A stretch of 64,000 bases of DNA from an uncultured Oscillospiraceae bacterium (GCA_902497145.1 CABVDR010000008.1:7362-71361); one strand, 5' to 3'. Positions 40,854 through 49,397 are shown, numbered from the stretch's first letter. The notes: a model not told the origin generated them from the letters alone. A program made the numbers and translations.

Positions 40854-41329
40854 GCGTCCATCTCATCTGCGTGGGCAAGCTGAAAGAAAAATTTTATCTG
40901 GAGGCCTGCAAGGAGTACGAGAAGCGCTTGAGCGGCTACTGCAAGCTCACTCTCACCGAACTGCCGGAGGAGAGGCTGCCCCAGAACCCCACCCAGGGCC
41001 AGATCGACCAGGCTTTGGCCAAAGAGGCCGACGCCATCCGCGCTAAGCTCCCTCCCAGCGCCAGTCTGGTGGCCCTGTGCGTGGAGGGAAAGCTGCGCTC
41101 CAGCGAGGAACTGGCTCAGATCTTGGGAGATTGGCAGCAGAATTCCGCCAAGCACCTGGTTTTTCTCATCGGCGGCTCCTACGGTCTGCACCCCTCCATC
41201 AAGCAGCAGGCCTGGCTGAAGCTCTCCATGTCCCCCATGACCTTCCCCCACCACCTGGCCCGAGTGATGCTTCTGGAACAGGTCTATCGGGCCTTCAAAA
41301 TCAACGAAGGCTCCAGCTACCACAAGTAA
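40847..41329 (+). CDS. rlmH: 23S rRNA (pseudouridine1915-N3)-methyltransferase RlmH
   Basis: A 160-residue SPOUT methyltransferase. VHLICVGKLKEKFYLEACKEYEKRLSGYCKLTLTELPEE, VALCVEGKLRSSEELAQIL, HLVFLIGGSYGLHPSIKQQA and LSMSPMTFPHHLARVMLLEQVYRAFKINEGSSYHK are all family blocks; the last is the C-terminal knot region. Length is normal. It modifies helix 69 of the ribosome. It is translationally coupled to the MBL-fold gene. Confidence 0.97.
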   Translation: MLSVHLICVGKLKEKFYLEACKEYEKRLSGYCKLTLTELPEERLPQNPTQGQIDQALAKEADAIRAKLPPSASLVALCVEGKLRSSEELAQILGDWQQNSAKHLVFLIGGSYGLHPSIKQQAWLKLSMSPMTFPHHLARVMLLEQVYRAFKINEGSSYHK

Positions 41330-41452
41330 AAATCCCATATTTTTCCGTATATTTGACGAAACTCCGCTGGAAATTTGCGCCTGGCTGTGGTACACTTACC
41401 ACAACAACCAATTCCCCGCGGAGTTTTCATATTTACAGGAGGTTATGTACCT

Positions 41453-43180
41453 ATGTCTTATCGGGAGAATTATGAGAAATGGCTCAACAGCCCCGCCCTG
41501 TCCGCTGACGAGAAGGCGGAACTGGAGGCCATCAAGGGCGACGAGAAGGAAATCGAGTCCCGCTTCTTTGACCAGCTGTCCTTCGGCACCGCCGGTCTGC
41601 GGGGCACCATGGGCGTGGGTCTGTACCGCATGAACATCCACGTCATCCGCCACGCCACCCAGGCCTTTGCCCAGGTGATTTTGGCGGAGGGTCCTGAGGC
41701 GGTGAAGCGTGGCGTAGCCGTGTGCTTCGACTGCCGCAACAACTCCGACACCTTTGCCCGGGAGGCCGCCTGTGTCATGGCGGGCAACGGCATCCCCGTG
41801 CGTCTGTTTGAGTCCCTGCGTCCCACCCCGGAGCTCAGCTTCGCCGTGCGGGAGTACCACTGCATCGCCGGCATTAACGTCACCGCCAGCCACAACCCCA
41901 AGGAGTACAACGGCTACAAGGTATACTGGGAGGACGGCGCCCAGCTGCCCCCCAAGCACGCCGACGAGGTGGCCAAGAAGATGAAGGAGCTGGACGTGTT
42001 CGACTGCGTCAAGACCATGGATTACGACAAGGCCGTCGCCGAGGGCAAGATCGTCATTATGGGCGCCGAGACCGACGAGAAGTTCCTGGCCAACGTGATG
42101 GAGCAGGTCAACGACAAGGCCGTGGTGGAGAAGATGGCCGACTCCTTCAAGATGGTGTACACCCCCTTCCACGGCACCGGCTATAAGCTCATCCCCGAGG
42201 TCCTCAAGCGTCTGGGCCTCAAGCACGTCATTTGCGTGCCCGAGCAGATGGTCATTGACGGCAACTTCCCCACCGTGGTCTCCCCCAACCCCGAGAACCC
42301 CGAGGGCTTCTACCTGGCGGTGGACCTGGCCAAGAAGGAGGGCGCCGACTTCATCCTGGGCTCCGACCCCGACGCCGACCGTGTGGGCATCATGGTCAAC
42401 ACCGGCAACGGGGAGTTCAAGGTCATCTCCGGCAACCAGACCGGTGTTCTGCTGCTGGACTACCTCATTGGTGCCAAGCGCCGCACTGGCAAGATGCCTG
42501 AGAAGCCCGTGGCCCTCAAGACCATCGTCACCACCGAGATGGCCCGCAAGGTGGCTGAGGTGAACGGCCTGCAGTGCTACGACACCTTCACCGGCTTTAA
42601 GTTCCTGGCCCAGAAGAAGGACCAGCTGGAGGAGAGCGGCGAGGGCAAGGTCATCTTCTCCTACGAGGAGAGCTACGGCTACATGCTGGGCGACTACGTC
42701 CGGGACAAGGACGCCGTCTCCGCCAGCGTGGAGCTCTCCGAGATGGCCGCCTGGTATGCCAGCCAGGGCATGACCCTGTATGACGCCCTCCAGTCCCTGT
42801 TTGAGAAGTACGGCTACTACGGCGAGAAGACCATGAACCTGGTCATGCCCGGCCTGGACGGCCTGAAGAAAATGGCCGACCTGATGGCGGGTCTGCGAGA
42901 GAAGCCCCCGGTGGAGATCGCCGGTGTGGCCGTCAAGGAGCAGAAGGATTACCAGGACGGCAGCGTGGTCAACGTGGCCGACGGCTGCAAGAGCACCATG
43001 GAGCTCTCCGGCTCCAACGTGCTGCGCTATGAGATGGCCGACGGCACCAGCCTGATCGTCCGTCCCTCCGGCACCGAGCCCAAGGTCAAGGTGTACATCC
43101 TGGCCAACGGCGGCAGCAAGGCTGACTGCGACGAGAAGGTGGCCAAGTACGCCGCCTGGGCTGAGTCCCTGAAAGGCTAA
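41453..43180 (+). CDS. Phosphoglucomutase/phosphomannomutase
   Basis: A 575-residue alpha-D-phosphohexomutase. FDQLSFGTAGLRGTMGVGLYRMN opens the first domain; INVTASHNPKEYNGYK carries the phosphoserine (Ser146); ILGSDPDADRVGI (Asp305 and following) binds the metal; FSYEESYGYMLGDYVRDKDAV is the sugar-binding loop; VRPSGTEPKVKVYI binds phosphate. Length matches PgcA-like enzymes. It probably connects glucose 6-phosphate with glucose 1-phosphate for glycogen and wall precursors. ATG at 41453 has ACAGGAGG upstream. The two-hairpin repeat begins directly at the stop codon. Confidence 0.95.
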   Translation: MSYRENYEKWLNSPALSADEKAELEAIKGDEKEIESRFFDQLSFGTAGLRGTMGVGLYRMNIHVIRHATQAFAQVILAEGPEAVKRGVAVCFDCRNNSDTFAREAACVMAGNGIPVRLFESLRPTPELSFAVREYHCIAGINVTASHNPKEYNGYKVYWEDGAQLPPKHADEVAKKMKELDVFDCVKTMDYDKAVAEGKIVIMGAETDEKFLANVMEQVNDKAVVEKMADSFKMVYTPFHGTGYKLIPEVLKRLGLKHVICVPEQMVIDGNFPTVVSPNPENPEGFYLAVDLAKKEGADFILGSDPDADRVGIMVNTGNGEFKVISGNQTGVLLLDYLIGAKRRTGKMPEKPVALKTIVTTEMARKVAEVNGLQCYDTFTGFKFLAQKKDQLEESGEGKVIFSYEESYGYMLGDYVRDKDAVSASVELSEMAAWYASQGMTLYDALQSLFEKYGYYGEKTMNLVMPGLDGLKKMADLMAGLREKPPVEIAGVAVKEQKDYQDGSVVNVADGCKSTMELSGSNVLRYEMADGTSLIVRPSGTEPKVKVYILANGGSKADCDEKVAKYAAWAESLKG

Positions 43181-43243
43181 CCTACTTTTCTTGAAAGAAA
43201 AGTAGGCAAAAGAACTTTATGCGAAACTTCGTTTCGCCTCTGC
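43181..43243 (+). repeat. Two-hairpin repeat, copy B
   Basis: CCTACTTTTCTT and AAGAAAAGTAGG (43181-43206) form a 12-bp hairpin, then CAAAAGAACTTTAT, then GCGAAAC-TTC-GTTTCGC (43221-43237). Compared with copy A at 28518, the two outer pairs changed on both arms (GT/AC to CC/GG), keeping the pairing. Confidence 0.85.
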
Positions 43244-43262
43244 GCCCGTTCTGAAACAGCAT

Positions 43263-43295
43263 ACGAGGGAGCGACCCATCCGGTCGCTCCCTCGT
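43263..43295 (+). terminator. Terminator of the phosphohexomutase gene
   Basis: ACGAGGGAGCGACC pairs with GGTCGCTCCCTCGT across a 5-base loop and is followed by TTTAT. It lies just past repeat copy B. Confidence 0.85.
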
Positions 43296-43626
43296 TTTAT
43301 CTTTGCTGTTTTTCTGCCATCCGCCGCAACTGCCCAGCTGCCCTGGCTCTACCAGAGTAGGCGGTGTCCGTATAGCGCAGACACTTTTAAATTTCAACCT
43401 TGGTAGGGCCTAAGGCCTGGGGCAAGAAGGACCAAATGGTCTTGTCTTAGGACCGCCGAATACAAGTACCCAGGCTCCAATAGGGCGTCCCCCGTAAACG
43501 GGGGTCCGGGGGAAAGGTGACTATGAGCGCCCGCTGCGCGAAGGCGCTCATCGGAGCCGTCCCCCGGCGGCGTTTTGGTTACTTTGCCGCCGCGGGCAAA
43601 GTAACACCGTCCCCCATTAAAAATTT
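43296..43626. repeat. Non-coding region with stacked inverted repeats
   Basis: No gene is supported in these 331 bases. Visible hairpins are CCCCCG-TAAA-CGGGGG (43489-43504), TGAGCGCC/GGCGCTCA (43524-43550) and GTTACTTTGCC/GGCAAAGTAAC (43578-43605). The last resembles the first hairpin of the two-hairpin repeat. The C-rich and G-rich runs (TCCCCCG, CCGGGGGA) can also pair with each other in other ways. This may be an intergenic repeat cluster. Confidence 0.6.
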
Positions 43627-44817
43627 TTATTTTTTCAAATAATCCAATGCAAACTGCACCAGCACGGGGGCGGCATATTTCAGCGCCTCATCGGGGAAGA
43701 TGTTCTCCGCCACGTGGATTCCCAGTCCGCTGTTGGGACAGGCGGGATCGTGGGTGCCCACCGAGAACTGGACGCCCCGGCCATTGCACGCCTCCATCCA
43801 CACGGAGAAGTCGTCAGAGCCCATAGAAGGCTCCGGCAGCCAGTAGAGGTGCTCCTTTCCCAGGCTCTCCTCCACTGCCCGAGCCACCCCGTCGGCGATC
43901 TCCGGGTCGCTGATAATGGAGGGGATCCCCACATCCCGCTTCACCTCGCCCTGGGCCCCCAGAGAGGAACAGCAGTCTTTGGTGATTCGCAGAATCTGCT
44001 CCAGCATCTTCTGCCGCTGTTCCGGCTCAAAGGCCCGCATGGAGCCCCGCATGGTCACCTGGTCGGGAATGATGTTGGGGGCGGTCCCTCCGTGGATCTC
44101 CCCCACAGTCAGCACAGCCGGGTACAGGGGGCAGTTAAAGCGGCTGACCACCGTCTGAAGCTGGGTAATGAGGTAGGCGCTCACCACCACCGGGTCCACA
44201 CACCGATAAGGATAGGCTCCGTGGCCCCCCTGTCCGGTGATGGTCCAGGTGAAAATATCAAAGCTGGCGTTGCTGGGCCCCCGGCGCACGCCGATCTTTC
44301 CCAGCTCCAGCAGCGGGGCACAGTGGAATCCCACCACCGCCTGGGGCTGGCAGTTTTGCAGGGCGCCGGCCTCCAGCATCTTATAGGCTCCGCTGCCCAC
44401 CTCCTCGGCACACTGGAAGATCAGCTTCACGCTGCCGTGAAGTTCTCCACGCAGCGCATGCAGCGCCCGGGCGGCGTACAGCAGGGCGGCGGTGTGGACG
44501 TCATGGCCGCAGGCGTGGCACACGCCGGGCTGCTGGGAGGCAAACTCCAGCCCGGTGTTCTCCTGGATGGGCAGGGCGTCTATGTCCTCCCGCAGCACCA
44601 GCATGGGACCGGGGTGCGCCCCTTCAATGACCGCCGATACACCGGTCTCCAGGCCGGGCAGTTCCTCCACCCGAATGCCCCAGGCGGTCAGCTGTTCCTT
44701 AATAAAACGGGTGGTCTCCCGCTCCTCATAGGGCAGCTCCGGCTGACGGTGTAGCCGGTGGCGCACCTCCACCTGCTCCTCATACCAGTCCTCCAGCGCT
44801 TGCTTCCAGTTCTCCAT
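43627..44817 (-). CDS. M20-family amidohydrolase
   Basis: A 396-residue metallopeptidase-fold hydrolase. HRQPELPYEERETTRFI, LREDIDALPIQENTG, CHACGHDVHTAALL (metal ligands), IFQCAEEVGSGAYKMLEAGAL (catalytic Glu pair) and GGTAPNIIPDQVTMRGSMRAF place it with hippurate hydrolases and N-acyl-amino acid deacylases (AbgB/HipO group). The substrate is not readable. The usual LRADMDALP block reads LREDIDALP. ATG at 44815-44817 follows GGAAAGGATGG; a promoter lies 35 bases farther upstream. Confidence 0.9.
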   Translation of the reverse strand: MENWKQALEDWYEEQVEVRHRLHRQPELPYEERETTRFIKEQLTAWGIRVEELPGLETGVSAVIEGAHPGPMLVLREDIDALPIQENTGLEFASQQPGVCHACGHDVHTAALLYAARALHALRGELHGSVKLIFQCAEEVGSGAYKMLEAGALQNCQPQAVVGFHCAPLLELGKIGVRRGPSNASFDIFTWTITGQGGHGAYPYRCVDPVVVSAYLITQLQTVVSRFNCPLYPAVLTVGEIHGGTAPNIIPDQVTMRGSMRAFEPEQRQKMLEQILRITKDCCSSLGAQGEVKRDVGIPSIISDPEIADGVARAVEESLGKEHLYWLPEPSMGSDDFSVWMEACNGRGVQFSVGTHDPACPNSGLGIHVAENIFPDEALKYAAPVLVQFALDYLKK

Positions 44818-44851
44818 GCTGATCCATCCTTTCCTGGCCGATTCTTCTCCC

Positions 44852-44880
44852 ATCATGGCCCATCCCGCCGGTTCTGTCAA
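44852..44880 (-). promoter_or_regulatory. SigA-type promoter of the M20 gene
   Basis: Minus-strand TTGACA (44875-44880), 17 bases, CATGAT (44852-44857). Confidence 0.6.
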
Positions 44881-44892
44881 CCCCAAAGAAAA

Positions 44893-44929
44893 CCGCCCGG
44901 CGGAGAAGAGGGAGGTCTCCGCCGGACGG
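44893..44929 (-). terminator. Terminator after the first LCP gene
   Basis: CCGCCCGGCGGAGA pairs with TCTCCGCCGGACGG (one mismatch), and TTTTC follows on the minus strand. It separates the LCP gene from the M20 gene. Confidence 0.8.
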
Positions 44930-44937
44930 CAGTCCGA

Positions 44938-46065
44938 TCAGTAATTGAAGTAGTAGCGCTCGGCCCGGGGCAGGTCCATATCCTTTAAGGTCAGCTCCCG
45001 GGTGTAGGGGTTCACCAGCTCATTGACCAGCTTCACGGTAGAGTCCTGGTTGAGCTCCATGCACCAGGCGGAGGCCCGGTAGTAGGCGTCGCCCCGGCCC
45101 TCCAGAGTGGCGGAGCTGACACCGTTTTTCGTGTCCAGCTTGACCCCCTGGGTGGCAAAGTAGAGCATGTCCTTCATGCCCATGTCGGTTTTGACGTAGG
45201 TGTTGAAGAGATTCAGGAAGGACTGCACCTTGGTGATGCTGCCCCAGGAGATCACCTTGTTGGCCAGCCCGGTGAGCACCTGCTGCTGCAGCTTGGTGCG
45301 GTCCAGGTCACTGTAATTGGCGTTGACGCTGGTCTTGTTGTCGTGGCGGTAGCGCACCGCCTCCATGGCCGCCTGTCCATCCAGATGCTGGGGGCCAGCC
45401 TTAAAGTGAATGTGCAGGTTCTGGTAGGGGTCATCGTAGTTCATATCCACCGGGATGTCCACGTCCACCCCGCCCAGCTCATCCACCAGCGCTACAAAGC
45501 CCTGGAGGTTGATGTGGAAGTAGTAGTCGATGGGCACGCCCAGAGTCTTGGTGAGCTCTTCCGCCACCAGCTCCGGTCCGCCGTGCCCCAGAGCGGCGTT
45601 AATTTTGCCGTTGCGGCTCCAGTTCCGGTCCACCATGGTGTCCCGGGGCACGGACAGCACGCCCACCTTTTGGGCCTTGGTGTCATAGCTGGCCACGATG
45701 ATGGTATCGGCGTTGCCGCCGCCCTTGTCGCTGCCAAGCAGCAGGAAGTTATAGACCCCTTCCTTCCGTTTCAGGGTGCCGGAGGAGGCCACCTCGGGAG
45801 CCGTGCCCTCGTCCTGCGCCTGGTCTGCCTGTTCGGTTTTCCCACCTACCTGGGTGGTCACTTCTGTTCTTGCCTCTTTCACCTTCGGCGGGGTAATCAG
45901 AAACTGTCCGGCGGCATAGGCGCCTACCACCAGGACCGCCAGCACGGCCACAAAGGTGTAAAGGGCCCAAATGGCGCCGCGGCGGCGGCGCTTATATCGC
46001 TTGACCGGCTGTTGCCGGCGTCCGCCGGAGGATGGCCGGCGGTTGGGTGTCTGTGTCTGAGCCAG
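44938..46065 (-). CDS. LytR-CpsA-Psr (LCP) family protein
   Basis: About 375 residues: a basic cytoplasmic head (RRPSSGGRRQQPVKRYKRRRRG), one membrane helix (AIWALYTFVAVLAVLVVGAYAAGQFL), a linker, and the LCP domain: YNFLLLGSDKGGGNADTIIVASYD, VGVLSVPRDTMV, KINAALGHGGPELV, DYYFHINLQGFVALVDELGGVDVDIP and MEAVRYRHD. LCP proteins attach wall teichoic acid or capsule glycans to peptidoglycan; the conserved Arg and Asp residues are present. The start is unclear: GGAGGG lies seven bases before a CTG (46063-46065) giving an N-terminus parallel to the next paralogue, while the TTG at 46080 has no ribosome site. Confidence 0.93.
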   Translation of the reverse strand: MAQTQTPNRRPSSGGRRQQPVKRYKRRRRGAIWALYTFVAVLAVLVVGAYAAGQFLITPPKVKEARTEVTTQVGGKTEQADQAQDEGTAPEVASSGTLKRKEGVYNFLLLGSDKGGGNADTIIVASYDTKAQKVGVLSVPRDTMVDRNWSRNGKINAALGHGGPELVAEELTKTLGVPIDYYFHINLQGFVALVDELGGVDVDIPVDMNYDDPYQNLHIHFKAGPQHLDGQAAMEAVRYRHDNKTSVNANYSDLDRTKLQQQVLTGLANKVISWGSITKVQSFLNLFNTYVKTDMGMKDMLYFATQGVKLDTKNGVSSATLEGRGDAYYRASAWCMELNQDSTVKLVNELVNPYTRELTLKDMDLPRAERYYFNY

Positions 46066-46100
46066 GGGGGCTCCCTCCAATCTTGTTTGAGATGTGCCCC

Positions 46101-46129
46101 AGTATATCGGATTCGCCTCCCTTCGACAA
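46101..46129 (-). promoter_or_regulatory. SigA-type promoter of the first LCP gene
   Basis: Minus-strand TTGTCG (46124-46129), 17 bases, TATACT (46101-46106), about 35 bases from the LCP start. Confidence 0.7.
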
Positions 46130-46234
46130 GGCTTCTAAAGGTTGTTTTATGATTTCTTAAGAAAGCGTGCAGGCAGCGCTTCTCTCCTTCCCGTTCCTTG
46201 TGTTTTTTTCAGAAAGATTCCTTTGAAATCCAAA

Positions 46235-46269
46235 AAACCGGCCCCGCGGCATGGCTGCGGGGCCGGTTT
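46235..46269 (-). terminator. Terminator after the second LCP gene
   Basis: A perfect 13-bp stem AAACCGGCCCCGC / GCGGGGCCGGTTT, followed by TTTTTTGG on the minus strand. The two LCP genes are therefore separate transcripts. Confidence 0.9.
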
Positions 46270-46281
46270 GATCGCCCTTAT

Positions 46282-47427
46282 TTAGTCAATAACAACGCCG
46301 TTCCAAAAGTACTCCGGTACCGGCAGGTTTAGATCATCCGCCGTCAAATCACGGGTGTAGGGATTGATCAGAGAGTTGATGGTGGGCAGGATATCCTCCG
46401 CCTCATAAACGAAGCAGTACTTATAGCCGTTGACCACGCCCTCGCCCCGGCCCTCCAGATTGCCCTGCTGGATGGCAGTGGACACATCCACCTCCATAGC
46501 CTTGGTGGCGAAGTAGAGCATGTCCTGCATGCTGAGATCGGTGTCGATGTAGGTGTTGAACAGCTCCAGGAAGGAGGTCACCTTGGGGATGGAATTCCAG
46601 GAGATCACCTTCTTGGCCAGTTCCACCAGCACCTGGCGCTGAAATTCGCCTCGCTGTACGTCGCTGTACCACTGGTTTGCTTTGTAATTGGGGCTGTCCT
46701 CGTTGTCGTGGCGGTAACGCACCGCCCCCATGGCCTGCTGCCCGTCCAGGTGCTGCATGCCCGCGTTCAGGTGGATGTGCAGGTTCTGGTAGGGGTCGTC
46801 GTAGTTCATGTCCAGGGGAACCTCAATATCTACGCCCCCCAGCTCGTCCACCAGGGCCACAAAGCCCTTCAAATCCACATGGATGTAGTAGTCGATGGGG
46901 ATGCCGAAGGTATTTTTGATCTCCTCCTTCAGCACCTCCGGGCCGGCCTTGCTGTTGTGGAAGGCGGCATTGATCTTAGGCATGCTGCTCCACTCACGCT
47001 TTACCGCCGTGTCCCGGGGGATGGACACCATCCCAATCTTCTGATTCACCGTGTCATAGCTGACCACGATCAGCGTATCGGTGTTGCTGCTGTCCACGTC
47101 CTTGCCCAGCAGGAGGAAGTTATAGACCCCTTCCTTTCGGATCAGGGCGTTGGGGTCCTCCGGCTGCTGCGAGCCGTCCTCCACCTCCGGCGCGGTGGAG
47201 AGATCCCCCTGGCTCCCCTCAATCTCGGGCGGCTTAATGAAAAAATGCCCCGCAGCGTAGATTCCCACGATCAGGGCCGAGATGACCACCAGGATGCCGT
47301 ATAAGGTCCAGCCAATACTCCGGCGGCGTCTGCGCTTTTTCGGCGGCGGCGCGGCACGGCGGGTTGGCGGCTGCTGCCGGCGGCCTCCGGAGGAGCCGGA
47401 GCGGCGGCGTGTTGGTGTCTGCTGCAT
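46282..47427 (-). CDS. LytR-CpsA-Psr (LCP) family protein, paralogue
   Basis: A 381-residue paralogue of the neighbouring LCP protein with the same layout: basic head (RRRSGSSGGRRQQPPTRR...KKRRRRR), one helix (IGWTLYGILVVISALIVGIYAAGHFF) and the LCP domain (YNFLLLGKDVDSSNTDTLIVVSYD, MVSIPRDTAV, DYYIHVDLKGFVALVDELGGVDIEVPLDMNYDDPYQNLHI, MGAVRYRHDNED). The two are clearly a duplication. The ATG at 47425-47427 has GGGGGAT upstream; an ATG five codons earlier has none. Such duplicates often share wall-glycan ligase work. Confidence 0.94.
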   Translation of the reverse strand: MQQTPTRRRSGSSGGRRQQPPTRRAAPPPKKRRRRRSIGWTLYGILVVISALIVGIYAAGHFFIKPPEIEGSQGDLSTAPEVEDGSQQPEDPNALIRKEGVYNFLLLGKDVDSSNTDTLIVVSYDTVNQKIGMVSIPRDTAVKREWSSMPKINAAFHNSKAGPEVLKEEIKNTFGIPIDYYIHVDLKGFVALVDELGGVDIEVPLDMNYDDPYQNLHIHLNAGMQHLDGQQAMGAVRYRHDNEDSPNYKANQWYSDVQRGEFQRQVLVELAKKVISWNSIPKVTSFLELFNTYIDTDLSMQDMLYFATKAMEVDVSTAIQQGNLEGRGEGVVNGYKYCFVYEAEDILPTINSLINPYTRDLTADDLNLPVPEYFWNGVVID

Positions 47428-47467
47428 GGTGCGATCCCCCATTTTACGTTATGTAAATCTTGTTCCA

Positions 47468-47496
47468 GTATACTCAGTTTTTTTCCATTCGGCAAG
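47468..47496 (-). promoter_or_regulatory. SigA-type promoter of the second LCP gene
   Basis: Minus-strand TTGCCG (47491-47496), 17 bases, TATACT (47468-47473). Confidence 0.7.
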
Positions 47497-47532
47497 TATA
47501 AAATGGGGGATTTCCTCTCTTCCAGAACTTGG

Positions 47533-48030
47533 TTATCCCTCTCCCCGGGTCTGGACCCAGTAGGCCGCCATGCTCTGTCCTGGCTCCCCGGTGACCTCAT
47601 GATGGAGGTACTCCCCCAGTCCCAGTGTGCCAGGCTGCCAGGCCAGGGCGGCCTCCCTGGTGGGGAATTCCACCTCGGCGTAGAAAAACTCCCCCGGCTG
47701 TCCCCGGTCCACCTGGTTTACCTCCAGGGTCAGGCCGCCCGGCAGGGCATAGCGCCGCTGTTCCTTCTCAATGAGGGGACGGCCGATAAAGGCCTCCAGC
47801 TTGGCAAAGAATTCCGGGTCGGTGCGGGTCTCCAGCTCCTCCCGGGCCAGGCCGTCCGGCCCTGCCGCCCCTTTGAAGCACAGCACGTATTCCGTCACGC
47901 CCCCGCTCTCCTCGCTGCGGATGCGCACGGTGGGCCGGGTGGTGATATACCCCTGACGCATCAGGATGCGTTTGGTCTCCTCCAGCCCCTCCGGCCACCC
48001 GTTGGTGAGCCATTTGCGTTCGATCTCCAT
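47533..48030 (-). CDS. CYTH domain protein
   Basis: A 165-residue triphosphate-tunnel enzyme-like protein. It opens with MEIERKWL, the ExExK signature, then TRPTVRIRSEESG, YVLCFKGAAG, REELETRTDPEFF, LEVNQVDRGQPGEFFYAEVEFPT: the alternating charged strands of the tunnel. Members hydrolyse tripolyphosphate or similar compounds; the substrate here is unknown. It is divergent from the methyltransferase gene. Confidence 0.9.
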   Translation of the reverse strand: MEIERKWLTNGWPEGLEETKRILMRQGYITTRPTVRIRSEESGGVTEYVLCFKGAAGPDGLAREELETRTDPEFFAKLEAFIGRPLIEKEQRRYALPGGLTLEVNQVDRGQPGEFFYAEVEFPTREAALAWQPGTLGLGEYLHHEVTGEPGQSMAAYWVQTRGEG

Positions 48031-48083
48031 GAAAACCGCCCTTTCCTTTTTTCTTCATTCTAGCACAGGGAGCCGATCCATGC

Positions 48084-48089
48084 TATAAT
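48084..48089 (+). promoter_or_regulatory. Extended -10 promoter element of the methyltransferase gene
   Basis: TGCTATAAT (TGN-TATAAT) lies about 42 bases before the ATG. The -35 side is weak, as is common with an extended -10. Confidence 0.6.
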
Positions 48090-48130
48090 GAAATGAAATC
48101 CGCTATTTTGTACAGAGAGGAACCTGTTTT

Positions 48131-49360
48131 ATGAAACAAAGCCGCCCCTATCCCGTCTACACCATCACCCCCAAGGGGGAGCGGGCCATTCTGTCCGGCC
48201 ACCCCTGGGTGTACGCGGAGGAACTCACCGACCAGCCTGATCCCGCCCCCGCCAACGGCACCCTGGTGGACGTGGTCAGCGGCAAGGGCCGCTACCTGGG
48301 CACCGGCCTACTGAGCCAGCACAGCAAGATCCGGGTGCGGCTTTTGAGCCGCAACGCCAACGACCGCTTTGACGAGAGCTTCTGGCGTCGGCGAGTGGAG
48401 TACGCCTGGGCCTACCGCAAGACGGTGATGGGTCAGAATGACCTGAGCTGCTGCCGGGTTATCTTTGGAGAGGCCGACCAGTTCCCCGGCCTGACAGTGG
48501 ACCGCTTCGGTCCGGTGCTGGTGACTCAGACCCTGTCCTACGGCATGGAGCAGCTAAAGCCCGTCCTCTTCCCCATTCTGGTGGATGTGCTCCAAAAAGA
48601 CGGCCAGGACATCCAGGGCATCTTTGAGCGCAATGACGTGGCCCTTCGCGCCCGGGAGGGTCTGGAGGAGAACAAGGGCTGGTTCCCCCTGGAGGGGCTG
48701 CCCCAGCCCAAGGAGACCTGGACCGAGATCTGTGAGAATGGCGTGCACTACCGGGTGGACTTCGAAAACGGCCAGAAGACCGGCTTCTTCCTGGACCAGA
48801 AGTACAACCGCCGGGCGGTGGCCAAGCTGGCCCGGGGCAAGCGGGTGCTGGACTGCTTCACCCACACCGGGAGCTTTGCCCTCAACGCTGCCTTGGGGGG
48901 CGCGGAGCACGTCACCGCGGTGGACGTGAGCCAGGCGGCGGTGGATCTGGCCCGGGACAACGCCGTACTCAACGGCCTGGAGGGGCGCATGGACTTTATG
49001 TGTGCTGACGTCTTCGACCTGCTGCCCACCCTGGAGCACCAGAGCAACTATGACTTCATCATCCTGGACCCGCCCGCCTTCACCAAGTCCCGCAAGACCG
49101 CCCGCAACGCCATGCGGGGCTATAAGGAGATCAACTACCGGGCCATGAAGCTGCTGCCCCGGGGCGGCTACCTGGCCACCGCCAGCTGCAGCCACTTCGC
49201 CACCGAGGAGATGTTTATCAAAATGCTCCGCTCCGCCGCCGCCGACGCCGGGCGGCAACTGCGGCAAATTGAGGTGCGCCAGCAGGCCCCCGATCACCCC
49301 ATCCTCTGGAACGTGGAGGAGACCAACTACCTGAAATTCTTCCTTTTTCAGGTCATTTAA
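48131..49360 (+). CDS. Class I SAM-dependent rRNA methyltransferase, RlmI-like
   Basis: A 409-residue protein with an N-terminal PUA domain (ERAILSGHPWVYAEELTD... LVDVVSGKGRYLGTGLLS) and a Rossmann methyltransferase domain: GQKTGFFLDQKYNRR, VLDCFTHTGSFALNAALGGAEHVTAVDVSQAAVDLARDN, FIILDPPAFTKSRKTA and LATASCSHFATEEMF. This is the RlmI/YccW family (23S rRNA m5C1962 in E. coli). The catalytic Cys is expected in ASCS. AGAGAGGAACC precedes the ATG. Confidence 0.93.
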   Translation: MKQSRPYPVYTITPKGERAILSGHPWVYAEELTDQPDPAPANGTLVDVVSGKGRYLGTGLLSQHSKIRVRLLSRNANDRFDESFWRRRVEYAWAYRKTVMGQNDLSCCRVIFGEADQFPGLTVDRFGPVLVTQTLSYGMEQLKPVLFPILVDVLQKDGQDIQGIFERNDVALRAREGLEENKGWFPLEGLPQPKETWTEICENGVHYRVDFENGQKTGFFLDQKYNRRAVAKLARGKRVLDCFTHTGSFALNAALGGAEHVTAVDVSQAAVDLARDNAVLNGLEGRMDFMCADVFDLLPTLEHQSNYDFIILDPPAFTKSRKTARNAMRGYKEINYRAMKLLPRGGYLATASCSHFATEEMFIKMLRSAAADAGRQLRQIEVRQQAPDHPILWNVEETNYLKFFLFQVI

Positions 49361-49366
49361 GCACAA

Positions 49367-49397
49367 AACAGCCCGTCCCCCATGGGGACGGGCTGTT
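49367..49397. terminator. Bidirectional terminator between convergent genes
   Basis: A perfect 14-bp stem AACAGCCCGTCCCC / GGGGACGGGCTGTT with loop CAT, between the methyltransferase (plus) and acyl-CoA ligase (minus) genes. Confidence 0.85.

Noticed and set aside
43182..43397. A 71-codon minus-strand frame after the phosphohexomutase gene
   Set aside because: It spans the two-hairpin repeat and a terminator, has no recognisable motif and no convincing ribosome site.
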